DNA from: Pyrinomonadaceae bacterium
GTDB taxonomy: Bacteria; Acidobacteriota; Blastocatellia; Pyrinomonadales; Pyrinomonadaceae
Reading direction: 5' to 3'
Assembly (NCBI GenBank): GCA_030841085.1
Contig: JAVEDP010000018.1
Span: 93,291 to 157,290 of the forward strand
DNA length: 64,000 bases
Each line of letters opens with the position of its first letter. The first letter of the stretch is position 1. The position numbers were made by a program, and so were the translations under genes. Shown piece after piece: positions 41,507-49,668 of this stretch. The notes below the pieces were generated by a model that worked only from the letters and a program-made list of their open reading frames with translations, searched no databases and was not told the origin of the DNA.

Positions 41507-41661
41507 GGCGCGGCTTTGCCGCCTTCCTTGCGGTAAGGCTCTGCCTTACCGAAAATATTCCAGAGTCTTGAGGCTTCGCCTCGGAGGCATAGCCTCGAAA
41601 GATATAAAGGGCGGGCTACCGGTAAGGCCGAGCCTTACCGCACGGAAGGCGGCGAAGCCGC
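41507..41661. repeat. Nested palindrome, GCGGTAAGGCTCTGCCTTACC family, copy 1
   Basis: Three concentric word pairs: GGCGCGGCTTTGCCGCC/GGCGGCGAAGCCGC outermost, TGCGGTAAGGCTCTGCCTTACCG/CGGTAAGGCCGAGCCTTACCGCA next, and a GAGGCTTCGCCTCGG-type pair inside. Each word is itself a palindrome. A second copy is at 50671-50838. Confidence 0.85.
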
Positions 41662-41862
41662 TCGCGTGCAAGGTACGGTCGCGAGAGTCCTTTGTCTTCC
41701 GTGTCTTTGTGCTAGCACTGGGTTTGGTTAATCACGAAGCCCCAGAGAACACAAAGACCGCACAGAATCTTCAAGTGCGTTCGCTTTCGACTTACCTGAT
41801 CATTATAATTCTGCATTCCGTTGTTCCGAGTGAATTCCCGAGCGCGCTTCCACCAGTAAATA
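41662..41862. other. Repeat-bearing spacer before the YCF48-like gene
   Basis: About 200 bp without a gene. The pair CCTTTGTCTTCCGTGTCTTTG (about 41690) and CACAAAGACCGCACAGAAT (about 41753) is an imperfect inverted repeat of the word CTTTGTGTC. A related fragment (TCTTTGTCTTCTGTGTTTTC) lies after lepA at 11716. Confidence 0.4.
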
Positions 41863-43857
41863 ATGAATTTCACCCGCTCAATTGCCAGGTTTAAGTTTTT
41901 AGTGCGCTCGCACGGCGGCTGTCCGCGGTTGCTGATTGTCGTTCTGGCATTACTGACAGTGCACGGTCACGCGCAACAACTTCCCGCCTGGCAATGGCAA
42001 AATCCCTTGCCGCAAGGCAATGCCCTAAACTCAATCAAGTTCGCCAACGACAAAACACACGGGTGGGCCATCGGCAGCGATGGTTCGATCCTGCGCACGC
42101 GCAACGGCGGTTTTTCCTGGGACGCGCAGATCTCGCCAGCCTCAACCACGCTGTATGGTCTGTATGTGCAAAATAAAGCGCGAGCAGTAATTTCCGGCGC
42201 CGGCGGCGTAATTCTCACGACAACGAACGGCGGCAATAAATGGGTGCAGCGGGCAACAGGAACGAGGGACCACCTATTCGCGGTAACCTTCGCCGCACAG
42301 GACCCAACGCGCGGTTGGGCCGCCGGCACATTTGGTTCGATGATCGCCACCATTGACGGTGGTCTAACCTGGAAAGTTCAAAAAACAAAAACCAACGCGC
42401 ATCTGTTTGGACTTGCATTTTTCGATGCGAAGAACGGCATCGCAGTCGGCTCGCGCGGCACCTTGCTGGTAACCAAAGATGGCGGCGCCGATTGGAAAGC
42501 GCATAGCGGTCTCACGAACGTAGTGTTGACCGGTGTTTGTTTCATCTCTGCAAAGCGCGCCGTCGTAGTCGGTTATCGCGGAACGATTTTGCAAACAGAT
42601 GATGGCGGTTCAAGCTGGCAAGCTTTGAACTCGCTGGTCAACACTGATCTGTTTTCAGTTTTCTTTACGGACGAGAAGCATGGTTGGGCGGCAGGCGACA
42701 GCGGCGTCGTGCTTTCGACAGCGGACGGCGGAACGATCTGGTTGCCGATGAATGTGCGCACCAATCCGAAACTCAGCACAGTCTATTTCGCCGACGAATC
42801 GTTGGGCTGGGCCGCCGGCGATGATGGTCTCGTGTTGCGCACGGACGATGGTGGTTTTTCGTGGCGGCGCCTGACTGAAGGCGGGCGCGACGACCTGTCG
42901 CAGCTTTTCTTTTTGGACAATTCGCGCGGTTGGGCCGTCGGCGCGCGCGGGAAAATTATGTTCACCAGCTCAGGCGGAAAGAATTGGACCGTGCGGCCTT
43001 CCGGCACAACCAATCGCTTGAACTCAATTCAGTTTATCAATCAAAAGATTGGTATCGCGGTTGGCGACCACGGCACCATTCTGCGCTCTGTCACCGGCGG
43101 CGTCACCTGGGCCAGCGTGCCTATAGAACCGACTGAAGATTTTTTTAGTGTTCACTTTGTGACGCCTGATCTTGGCTGGATCGTCGGCGCGCGCGGCATC
43201 ATCCTGCATACAAAAGATGCTGGCGAGACCTGGCACACTCAGCGAGCAAATACTTTTAATTGGCTCGAGGACGTCAGCTTTACCGATCCGCAACATGGCA
43301 TTGCGGTCGGATCAAGCGGCACGATCCTGCAAACGGAAGACGGTGGCGAAACCTGGAAACGCGTCGATAAGAATTTGAAAGAGTGGTTGTACGCGCTCGT
43401 CTTTGCCGATGCGAAACGCGGTTACGTGGTCGGCGCGCGCGGCATTATTTTGCGGACGGACGATGGCGGCGCCACCTGGAAAGATCTCGAAAGCGGCTTA
43501 AACGGGAACCTCTTTTCAGTTGCGGTGGGCGGGCGCGATGAAGTGATTGTAACCGGCGACCAGGGCCGCATCGTTTACAGCAAAGACGCGGGCGCAAACT
43601 GGGAAATCCAACCGAGCATTACCAGCGTTCCGCTTTATTCCGTCGCCTATCGCGGCGGCAACAACATTTGGGTGGCCGGACGCGGCGGCGCAATTCTGCG
43701 ACGCACCGAGCCCGTGGCCACCGTCAGGATACCTACAAAATTGCCGCCGGGCTTGCTCGGTGGACCACCAAAACTTCAAAGCGCACAGACGATCGACGAC
43801 GGCGACATCCCGCGCGCTGTGCCACCAAACAAAAAGCCAGTAAACCGGGAACCGTAA
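41863..43857 (+). CDS. Secreted YCF48/BNR-like repeat protein
   Basis: 664 aa with a signal peptide (RLLIVVLALLTVHGHAQ). About twelve tandem repeats of roughly 45 residues carry the motif GW-x-x-G-x-x-G-x-I-L-x-T-x-DGG-x-x-W (for example GWAIGSDGSILRTRNGGFSW and GWIVGARGIILHTKDAGETW). This is the beta-propeller plan of the YCF48 photosystem II assembly factor and BNR proteins; bacterial non-photosynthetic relatives are probably extracytoplasmic structural or binding proteins. The C-terminal tail is Pro-rich. Neighbours give no specific function. Confidence 0.85.
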   Translation: MNFTRSIARFKFLVRSHGGCPRLLIVVLALLTVHGHAQQLPAWQWQNPLPQGNALNSIKFANDKTHGWAIGSDGSILRTRNGGFSWDAQISPASTTLYGLYVQNKARAVISGAGGVILTTTNGGNKWVQRATGTRDHLFAVTFAAQDPTRGWAAGTFGSMIATIDGGLTWKVQKTKTNAHLFGLAFFDAKNGIAVGSRGTLLVTKDGGADWKAHSGLTNVVLTGVCFISAKRAVVVGYRGTILQTDDGGSSWQALNSLVNTDLFSVFFTDEKHGWAAGDSGVVLSTADGGTIWLPMNVRTNPKLSTVYFADESLGWAAGDDGLVLRTDDGGFSWRRLTEGGRDDLSQLFFLDNSRGWAVGARGKIMFTSSGGKNWTVRPSGTTNRLNSIQFINQKIGIAVGDHGTILRSVTGGVTWASVPIEPTEDFFSVHFVTPDLGWIVGARGIILHTKDAGETWHTQRANTFNWLEDVSFTDPQHGIAVGSSGTILQTEDGGETWKRVDKNLKEWLYALVFADAKRGYVVGARGIILRTDDGGATWKDLESGLNGNLFSVAVGGRDEVIVTGDQGRIVYSKDAGANWEIQPSITSVPLYSVAYRGGNNIWVAGRGGAILRRTEPVATVRIPTKLPPGLLGGPPKLQSAQTIDDGDIPRAVPPNKKPVNREP

Positions 43858-43980
43858 ACGGTGAACCGGTAACAGTGAACAGTAAACTGTACTTCCTTTC
43901 AGTTTACGGTTTACAGGGTTGACTGTTCGCGGTTCACTATTCACTGTTCCCTGTTCCCTGCTTGCTGTTTACTGGTTACT
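43858..43980. repeat. Spacer with inverted GTGAACAGTAAACTG words
   Basis: The left portion repeats GGTGAACCGGTAACAGTGAA/CAGTAAAC. The right portion (TTTACGGTTTACAGGGTTG, TTCACTATTCACTGTTCCC, GTTTACTGGTTACTAG) is its approximate reverse complement. It sits between convergent genes. Same plan as other spacers, with a different word. Confidence 0.7.
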
Positions 43981-43982
43981 AG

Positions 43983-44064
43983 TTCCCACCGATCAAAAAC
44001 ACATCCCAAGCCGAGCGGCCAACATGCGAATGGTGCGATGCAACTACTTCCGAGAGGCGTGATC
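43983..44064 (-). pseudogene. C-terminal remnant shared with the dockerin-like protein
   Basis: The minus strand encodes HSHVGRSAWDVFLIGGN ending at TAG (43983), which resembles the C-terminus of the large protein at 63634-64000 ([15 protein letters not shown]). No open gene precedes it. This suggests a deleted relative of that protein was once here. Confidence 0.45.
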
Positions 44065-46224
44065 TTACTTGTCGCTTCTTTCCGCATCTGACCCTTTGTC
44101 GTTGTACTGATCGAGTTTGCGGTAGAGAGTCTTGCGGCCGATGCCGAGAGCGCGCGCCGCATGCGTCTTGTCGCCATGCGTGTAGTCCAGCGTCGCTTCG
44201 ATCGCCTGCTTTTCTATTTCATCCATTGATGACGGCACCGTGACTTCAAAGGTCGTGGTCCGACCCTCGCTGGCGGCGCGCGCGCGTTCGACTTTGATGC
44301 GATCCTGCTCTTGCAAAGCAATCCTGCTGATCGCTTCCGGCAAATCTTCCAACTCAATCTGCCGTCCTGAAGCAATAATCACCGCACGCTCGATCGCATT
44401 TTCCAGTTCGCGCACATTGCCGGCCCATTCATAAGTGATCAGGGCCTGCAAGGCGTCTTTGGAAATTCCGGAAATGAAGCGCCCGGTTTTTTGTTTGTAG
44501 TGTTCGAGAAAATGAATGACCAGTGGATGAATATCTTCGGGACGTTCGCGCAACGGCGGCAGGACAATTGGAAATACCGAAAGCCGGTAATAAAGATCGC
44601 GCCGAAAAGTTCCGACTTCCGTCGCGCGTTCGAGGTCCACATTTGACGCAGCGATAATGCGGACGTCCGCTTTCAACAGTTCACTGCCGCCGACGCGGGT
44701 AAACTCGCCATCCTGCAAGACACGCAACAGTCGAACCTGCGCAGACAAACTCATCTCGCCAACTTCGTCGAGAAACAATGTGCCGCCATTAGCTTCCTCA
44801 AATCTTCCCTGGCGGCGCGCGCGCGCATCGGTAAAGGCGCCTTTCTCGTGACCAAACAATTCCGACTCGAGCAGCGTCTCCGGAATCGCGCCGCAATTGA
44901 GTTTCACGTAGGGCTGATCTTCGCGGCCGGAGTTGTAATGAATCAAGTTGGCAAGCAATTCTTTTCCTGTTCCCGACTCGCCCTGAATCAGTACCGTGGT
45001 CTGCGTGTCGGCAACGCTGAGCGCCAACTCGATCGCGCGGCGAATTGCGGACGTTTGGCCAATCAGCCGGTCCTCGCCATAGCGCTCGTGCAGCGCGTCG
45101 CGCAAGTGCATTACTTCTGCCGATAGCTGATCTCGTTCGAGGGCGGTGCCGATTTGATCGGCAATGCCCTCGACCAGCGCGACCTCGTGATCCTGGAAGC
45201 CGCCCTGACGTGCTTCGCTCCAGACCAGACCAAGCAATCCGAACACGTGCCCGGCCACGCGCACCGGCGCAACCAGTGCGGCGCGCCCGCCGAGAATCGA
45301 ATTGAACATCAGACGAAAAGGAAACGGCAGATCAGAATCAAGCAGCCGCAAAGTTTTTCCTTCCGTCAGCACTTCGATCGCCTTCGGGAATTCGGTTAGA
45401 TCGAGCGACTGTGCATGTTCTTCAATCAAGCCCTGCACCGATTCGATGGTTGCGTGCGGCGCAGCTTTGAAAGCCACCAGACTGATGCGACCGCCTTTGG
45501 GATCGAGCACCCCCAGCGCCGAATAATCCGCGCCCACTAGTGTGATTGCGCGTTCGAGCACGAGGGAAGAGACTTCCCGAAAATCGGATCGGGCATTGAT
45601 TGCGTTTGCGATTTCCAGCAGCGCGCGTTTTGTTTCTGCCTCTCGTTCTTTGTCGGTGTAAAGGCGCGTGTACTGGTAGCCGACGCCGATCTGCCGCGCA
45701 ATCGATTCAAGAAACGCAACTTCATCATCGAGCCAAACGCGTGTCGTGCGCGTCGTGTGCAGTCCCACTAAGCCAAGCACGTCGTCACCTAGCAGCACCG
45801 GCACAACCAACAACGAACGCGTGCCCAGACCTTTCGCGAGCATGCGGATCTTGGAGTCCAGGTCCGGCGCCGAAGTGTCGTCAAAGCGGATCGGTTTGGT
45901 CAGGTCTACGCGTTCCGCCAGTTGTCGCAAATCGATAGGAATGGTCGTGCCCAAACTGGAAGGAACGTCGTCTGAAGCGCGCCATTCGTGACTGATGCGC
46001 AGCTCGCTGGGCGAGGTCAACTGGATAACATCGCAGCGATCGACGTTCATCATGCGCCCCAGCTCCGAGACGATCACTGTCAAAAAGCGATCGAGGTTGA
46101 TAGCCGACGGCAGCGTCAAGGCGAGGCGATTGATAATTCCTTCGCGCGCCTCGTGCATTTTGATTTTGCGCTCGAGCGAGAGAGATTGGGCGGTGTCTGA
46201 CATGGGGATTGAAGATCTTAACAA
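44065..46224 (-). CDS. Sigma54-dependent activator, GAF-GAF-AAA+-Fis
   Basis: 719 aa bacterial enhancer-binding protein. Two N-terminal GAF domains (about 30-190 and 195-370) precede the AAA+ module: Walker A GESGTGKE, the sigma54-contact loop EKGAFTDA (the usual GAFTGA with Gly to Asp), Walker B GTLFLDEVGEM, RVGGSELLKADVRIIAASN sensor I, and R-fingers FRRDLYYRLSVFPI. The C-terminal Fis-type helix-turn-helix is ALGIGRKTLYRKLDQY. The ligand of the GAF domains is unknown. No sigma54 promoter was identified around it. It is followed on the other strand by the nucleotidyltransferase operon. Confidence 0.93.
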   Translation of the reverse strand: MLRSSIPMSDTAQSLSLERKIKMHEAREGIINRLALTLPSAINLDRFLTVIVSELGRMMNVDRCDVIQLTSPSELRISHEWRASDDVPSSLGTTIPIDLRQLAERVDLTKPIRFDDTSAPDLDSKIRMLAKGLGTRSLLVVPVLLGDDVLGLVGLHTTRTTRVWLDDEVAFLESIARQIGVGYQYTRLYTDKEREAETKRALLEIANAINARSDFREVSSLVLERAITLVGADYSALGVLDPKGGRISLVAFKAAPHATIESVQGLIEEHAQSLDLTEFPKAIEVLTEGKTLRLLDSDLPFPFRLMFNSILGGRAALVAPVRVAGHVFGLLGLVWSEARQGGFQDHEVALVEGIADQIGTALERDQLSAEVMHLRDALHERYGEDRLIGQTSAIRRAIELALSVADTQTTVLIQGESGTGKELLANLIHYNSGREDQPYVKLNCGAIPETLLESELFGHEKGAFTDARARRQGRFEEANGGTLFLDEVGEMSLSAQVRLLRVLQDGEFTRVGGSELLKADVRIIAASNVDLERATEVGTFRRDLYYRLSVFPIVLPPLRERPEDIHPLVIHFLEHYKQKTGRFISGISKDALQALITYEWAGNVRELENAIERAVIIASGRQIELEDLPEAISRIALQEQDRIKVERARAASEGRTTTFEVTVPSSMDEIEKQAIEATLDYTHGDKTHAARALGIGRKTLYRKLDQYNDKGSDAERSDK

Positions 46225-46294
46225 GCCCGATTAAACTTGCAAAGGACACTCACCGACTGCGGCGAAAAACTTTCCGCTTCACCTGATTTCTACT

Positions 46295-46996
46295 ATGATA
46301 TTAGCGATGAGTAAATATCTTTTCACTGTGTTGATTGGCTCATGCGCAAGGGGTACCGGCGACGCGTACTCCGATATCGATATAGTAAGAATCGGTCATC
46401 AACGGGAACTGACTCAAGCCGAAATAAGGAAGCTAGAGGGAAACACCTCAACCATATCTTATATCGACTATGATTTCGCAACGTTCAAGTCGCTTCACCA
46501 GAATGGTTCGCTGTTTATCCATCATATCCTAACTGAGGGCAAGCTACTTTCAGGAAGTTCCATTCGATGGGCGAAATTCATCGAGACGTTTCGCGTGACG
46601 ACGGACTTGCGAAACGAAATTGACGAACAACTGCGTCTGTGCCGTTGGCTTGCAAGACCGAAGGTATTTACCAAAGCGACAATGCCATTGCTTTCTCACA
46701 TGTTTAGAGCACTGAAAAACGCTGCCATATTTTCACTAGCACAGCAAGGAGTGTATGTTTACGACAAGCGCGAAGCCTTGCGCTCTGCTTTTCAATTCCT
46801 CGACATAAGCGAAATCGATCTTCTCATTTCTGCAAATAACGCATATGTTCGCGGCGCCTCCAATTTGAATTCTTTACCTACCGTTGACAGAAACGCGCTA
46901 CCTAACCTTTGTGCGCGAGTCCGTCAAGCTACTCAGGAGCTTCTGAACAATGGTTACAAAACAGATTCTCATCGCCATCAAGCAGGCAATCGATGA
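46295..46996 (+). CDS. Minimal nucleotidyltransferase, first gene of a three-gene unit
   Basis: 233 aa. The N-terminal domain has the polymerase-beta/MNT signature FTVLIGSCARGTGDAYSDIDIVRIG (GS-x-x-R-G-x-x-x-x-x-SDID), with a third carboxylate candidate in SYIDYDF. The C-terminal region is helical (FRVTTDLRNEIDEQLRLCR, LLSHMFRALKNAAIFSLA), HEPN-like in feel but without the R-x(4-6)-H nuclease motif that I can see. It might make a nucleotide-based signal or modify a partner. The next gene overlaps its end by 47 bp, so the two are coupled. It is AT-richer than the flanking genes. ATG 46295 is used; an in-frame ATG at 46307 is an alternative. Confidence 0.82.
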   Translation: MILAMSKYLFTVLIGSCARGTGDAYSDIDIVRIGHQRELTQAEIRKLEGNTSTISYIDYDFATFKSLHQNGSLFIHHILTEGKLLSGSSIRWAKFIETFRVTTDLRNEIDEQLRLCRWLARPKVFTKATMPLLSHMFRALKNAAIFSLAQQGVYVYDKREALRSAFQFLDISEIDLLISANNAYVRGASNLNSLPTVDRNALPNLCARVRQATQELLNNGYKTDSHRHQAGNR

Positions 46997-47303
46997 TCCT
47001 GAAGAGTACAGTTCGGGAGAAAGCAAAAATCAGTTGCGGGCTGCATTTGATGCGTTAACATCGCAAGTTTATGCATCCATTTTTGGCGCCGAACCTTTGA
47101 GTAGAATGAATGCGCGTCAGGAATTGAACGCTCTAAAGAAAAAAGATTATAAAGCCGGGCAATGGAAGAAAATCGAAGTGTTACGAGAGGCCTTGCGGGT
47201 AAGTGAATATACGTTACACGCAAAAGATTATCTCGACCATACCGAGGACATCTCCGGATTTATTAACAACAATCTGCAACCGTTGTACAAGGCTGTCAAA
47301 TGA
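46950..47303 (+). CDS. Small helical protein, second gene of the unit
   Basis: 117 aa, all-helical, soluble and Lys/Ala-rich: TKQILIAIKQAIDDPEEYSSG, NQLRAAFDALTSQVYASIFG, MNARQELNALKKKDYKAGQ, LREALRVSEYTLHAKDYL. Not recognised. It starts 47 bp before the end of the nucleotidyltransferase gene and shares ATGA (47300-47303) with the next, so the three are translationally coupled. AGGAG lies upstream of its ATG. It could be a regulator, antitoxin or partner subunit. Confidence 0.75.
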   Translation: MVTKQILIAIKQAIDDPEEYSSGESKNQLRAAFDALTSQVYASIFGAEPLSRMNARQELNALKKKDYKAGQWKKIEVLREALRVSEYTLHAKDYLDHTEDISGFINNNLQPLYKAVK

Positions 47304-47818
47304 GTGATCAAAAGGATATTGTTCTCAAATCATGGGATACATATCAGACCCTGATTGCAAGCTTGGGAGATGCGTGTTGGAAAATCCGATCGGTTTACTA
47401 TACTGCGTCCTTTGGGTTGATTGCCGCATCGTTTTCATCAAATCTTAGGGCACTATATTTGCTCGTGCCCGTTCTCGCCGTTTTGTTTGGCATCCTCGAG
47501 GCCGGCTATCAACAAATTCAGGAGCAGTATATTCAGAAGAATACTGACATTGAACGCAGCATTAATGAAATGCTCGCGAACGAGCAAAACGTTTACCTCC
47601 CTAATGACGGTATTAGTACCGGTCTTGAGCGAGCGTCTGCGAGGCGCGTACTTCATATGCTGCGACCGGGAAAGTATCTTTTCTGGCTATCCTACGTTGC
47701 TGTCATTTTGTTTTCTCTGATTTTGTTTGCGCTGAATGTTACTGAAAGAAAATACAATCCGGCACCTCGCTGCCCCGCCAGCTGTTGTCCTTGCGGCCCT
47801 GCCACTCCCCAGACCTAG
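47300..47818 (+). CDS. Three-helix membrane protein, third gene of the unit
   Basis: 172 aa. A soluble N-terminal helix (VLKSWDTYQTLIASLGDACW) leads into hydrophobic segments VYYTASFGLIAASF, YLLVPVLAVLFGILEAGY and, after a helical linker of about 65 residues, YLFWLSYVAVILFSLILFAL. The spacing (two helices, cytoplasmic stretch, one helix) resembles membrane effectors such as S-2TM/S-4TM types linked to nucleotide-signalling defence, but I cannot assign it to one of them. It ends in a Cys/Pro-rich tail (CPASCCPCGPATP). The start overlaps the previous stop (ATGA). Confidence 0.75.
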   Translation: MSDQKDIVLKSWDTYQTLIASLGDACWKIRSVYYTASFGLIAASFSSNLRALYLLVPVLAVLFGILEAGYQQIQEQYIQKNTDIERSINEMLANEQNVYLPNDGISTGLERASARRVLHMLRPGKYLFWLSYVAVILFSLILFALNVTERKYNPAPRCPASCCPCGPATPQT

Positions 47819-47918
47819 TCGCGAACGTGCCTGCGTTAATTGAGTCGTTCTTTGCCAGGACAATGGCCACCCTCGTATACTGGCCTAAGTCTTTCGTTAC
47901 AGTCACGGGGTATACTTG

Positions 47919-48266
47919 ATGCCGATCTACGAGTTTGAATGTACAAAGTGTAAGGCACACACCGAAGTCTTTCAGAAGATGAACGACAAGCAGCCGACGA
48001 AGTGTCGCAAGTGCGGCGGCCGTTTGGAGAGATTGATTTCAGCGTCGGCGATTCAATTCAAGGGTTCCGGCTTCTATCTGACCGACTATGGCCGCAGCGG
48101 CCAAAAAGCCCTGGAAAAAAAGCAAAGCGAAGCAACCAGCAGCGACGACAAGAAATCTGATAAGACAGATAAAACTGATAAGACCGATACGAAAGCTAAA
48201 GACAACTCCCCGGGTAAGAAAACTTCCGAGAAAGCTTCCTCAACCAAAGTCTCCACTGGTGATTGA
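47919..48266 (+). CDS. FmdB-family zinc-ribbon protein
   Basis: 115 aa. The N-terminal FmdB ribbon is complete: MPIYEFECTKCKAHTEVFQKM, then TKCRKCGGRLERLISASAIQF and a YLTDYGR stretch. The C-terminal half is a low-complexity Lys/Asp/Thr/Ser tail with repeats of KTDKTDKTD. FmdB proteins are putative regulators; the role here is unknown. The following VWA protein starts 21 bp downstream. Confidence 0.92.
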   Translation: MPIYEFECTKCKAHTEVFQKMNDKQPTKCRKCGGRLERLISASAIQFKGSGFYLTDYGRSGQKALEKKQSEATSSDDKKSDKTDKTDKTDTKAKDNSPGKKTSEKASSTKVSTGD

Positions 48267-48287
48267 AGCCCGCGCGTTTTTGACTTC

Positions 48288-49232
48288 ATGTCCGACCAAT
48301 TAACGACGGCAGCCACAAACAGGGGCCAAAAAAAGGGAAGGTCTTTGTCTGCTTTCTCAATTTTCATTTGTCTGCTTGCCTTACTAAGCACCGGTGTGTC
48401 TTTGATGGCCCAGGCGGGCCGCAAGCCGGCCACCAACAGCGAAGGCGGCGTGTTGGTAAATGTCGTTGCCAAACGCGCCGACAAGTCGACCCTCCCGATT
48501 ACTTCGAAACAGCTTTCCATTTACGACAACGGCACGGAGCAAGCCATTCGAAACTTCACTCCCGATCCTTCGCCGGCGCGAATCGTGTTGCTGGTTGATA
48601 ACTCGCTGACTATCCGCGCGGACGTGGAAAAACTCGAACAGGCGGCACGCGAGTTTGCTTATGAGATTTTCGAAGGCGACAAGCTATTGATAGTCGGCTA
48701 TGACGAGCAGGCCGAAATCGTCGCTGACTGGACCGACGACGCAAAGGCGATTGACAAGTCGCTGAAGCTATTTCGCAAAAAGGGCCAACCTCACTTGTTT
48801 GATGCGGCAGACGCTGTGATCGACGAAGCTCTGCGAGCGATGCCGGGACAAAAACGCGTCATCGTCGTTATCAGCGACGGGCTGGATCGAGGCAGCAAAA
48901 CTACTTTTGAAAAAATCCTTGCTCAATTGCAATCGCTGGATATCACCGTCTACGCCGTTCAAGCGCAGGACCGCACGCGCGGCGCGATTCGTCGCGACGT
49001 GCCCAAGCCAAAGCAGGTGATCGATAAGCTGGTGGAGGGCACTGGCGGCGTGATCTTTTCGATTGATGAGCCCGCCGTGGCGGCTAAGGCGATTTGCGAT
49101 GAGTTGAAAAAGAATCGTTACGTGCTGTCGTATCTGCCTTCGAGCGCGCCCTTTGGCGAATCACGAAATCTATTGATTGCGGGCGACGAGGGAATCACGG
49201 TGCGATCAAAAACAGTGCAGCCGCCGAACTGA
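48288..49232 (+). CDS. Secreted VWA-domain protein (VWFA-related)
   Basis: 314 aa. An N-terminal hydrophobic segment (AFSIFICLLALLSTGVSLMAQ) acts as signal or anchor. Then come an ITSKQLSIYDNGTEQAI N-terminal beta segment and a von Willebrand A domain with MIDAS sequence LLVDNSLTI (D-x-S-x-T), later VVISDGLDRGSK. The combination matches the VWFA-related domain common in Acidobacteriota. Probably binds ligands at the surface or in the periplasm. It forms a probable operon with the FmdB gene (21 bp gap). Confidence 0.88.
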   Translation: MSDQLTTAATNRGQKKGRSLSAFSIFICLLALLSTGVSLMAQAGRKPATNSEGGVLVNVVAKRADKSTLPITSKQLSIYDNGTEQAIRNFTPDPSPARIVLLVDNSLTIRADVEKLEQAAREFAYEIFEGDKLLIVGYDEQAEIVADWTDDAKAIDKSLKLFRKKGQPHLFDAADAVIDEALRAMPGQKRVIVVISDGLDRGSKTTFEKILAQLQSLDITVYAVQAQDRTRGAIRRDVPKPKQVIDKLVEGTGGVIFSIDEPAVAAKAICDELKKNRYVLSYLPSSAPFGESRNLLIAGDEGITVRSKTVQPPN

Positions 49233-49325
49233 ACACAAGCAGTTCCAGAGTCCAACCTTTAGGTTGCTCTTTGTTACGGAACCGCAAGCTAAAGCTTGTA
49301 CTCTGAACTGCTCGCCGCAATCGGA

Positions 49326-49511
49326 TTAGTTTTTTCTTCGAGAGTAAAGATAGAAAAGTACTGCCATAATAATCAGTACCAGGCTTTCCATGAAAACGAA
49401 GAAGCGGGGAACAAAAATTCCGTCCTCGTCATGAGCATCCGAGAACGCGACAAACGTTCCGAGAATCAAGCCCGCCGCCAGCCACACAATTTGTCGTCTG
49501 CGATCCCACAT
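49326..49511 (-). CDS. Small two-helix membrane protein
   Basis: 61 aa. Two hydrophobic segments (IVWLAAGLILGTFVAFSD and FFVFMESLVLIIMAVLFYLY) joined by a short acidic loop DAHDEDGIF. A small protein with a charged RRRQ start and an RRKN end, following the positive-inside rule at both ends. No homologue is recalled. It ends next to an inverted-word repeat. Confidence 0.5.
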   Translation of the reverse strand: MWDRRRQIVWLAAGLILGTFVAFSDAHDEDGIFVPRFFVFMESLVLIIMAVLFYLYSRRKN

Positions 49512-49668
49512 TTATCCACAGATTACGCAGATTTCACAGATTAACAAGTGAGGAAACAGCTATTAGATATAAGTGGATCGTGACCAAGTATCCCTCTCCT
49601 CACGAACCGAATGGCGAGTGTTCAGCTTATTGTTAATCGGTGTAATCGGCGTAATCTGCGGATTACTT
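49511..49668. repeat. Spacer with inverted GATTACG words, second pair
   Basis: Left arm TTTATCCACAGATTACGCAG and TTCACAGATTAAC at 49511-49545; right arm TTGTTAATCGGTGTAATCGG and CGTAATCTGCGGATTA at 49634-49668. The word family is the one that fills the addB-addA gap at 3295-3387. Confidence 0.75.

Noticed and set aside
41863..43857. Photosystem II assembly factor
   Set aside because: Only the repeat plan is shared with YCF48; nothing photosynthetic is nearby.
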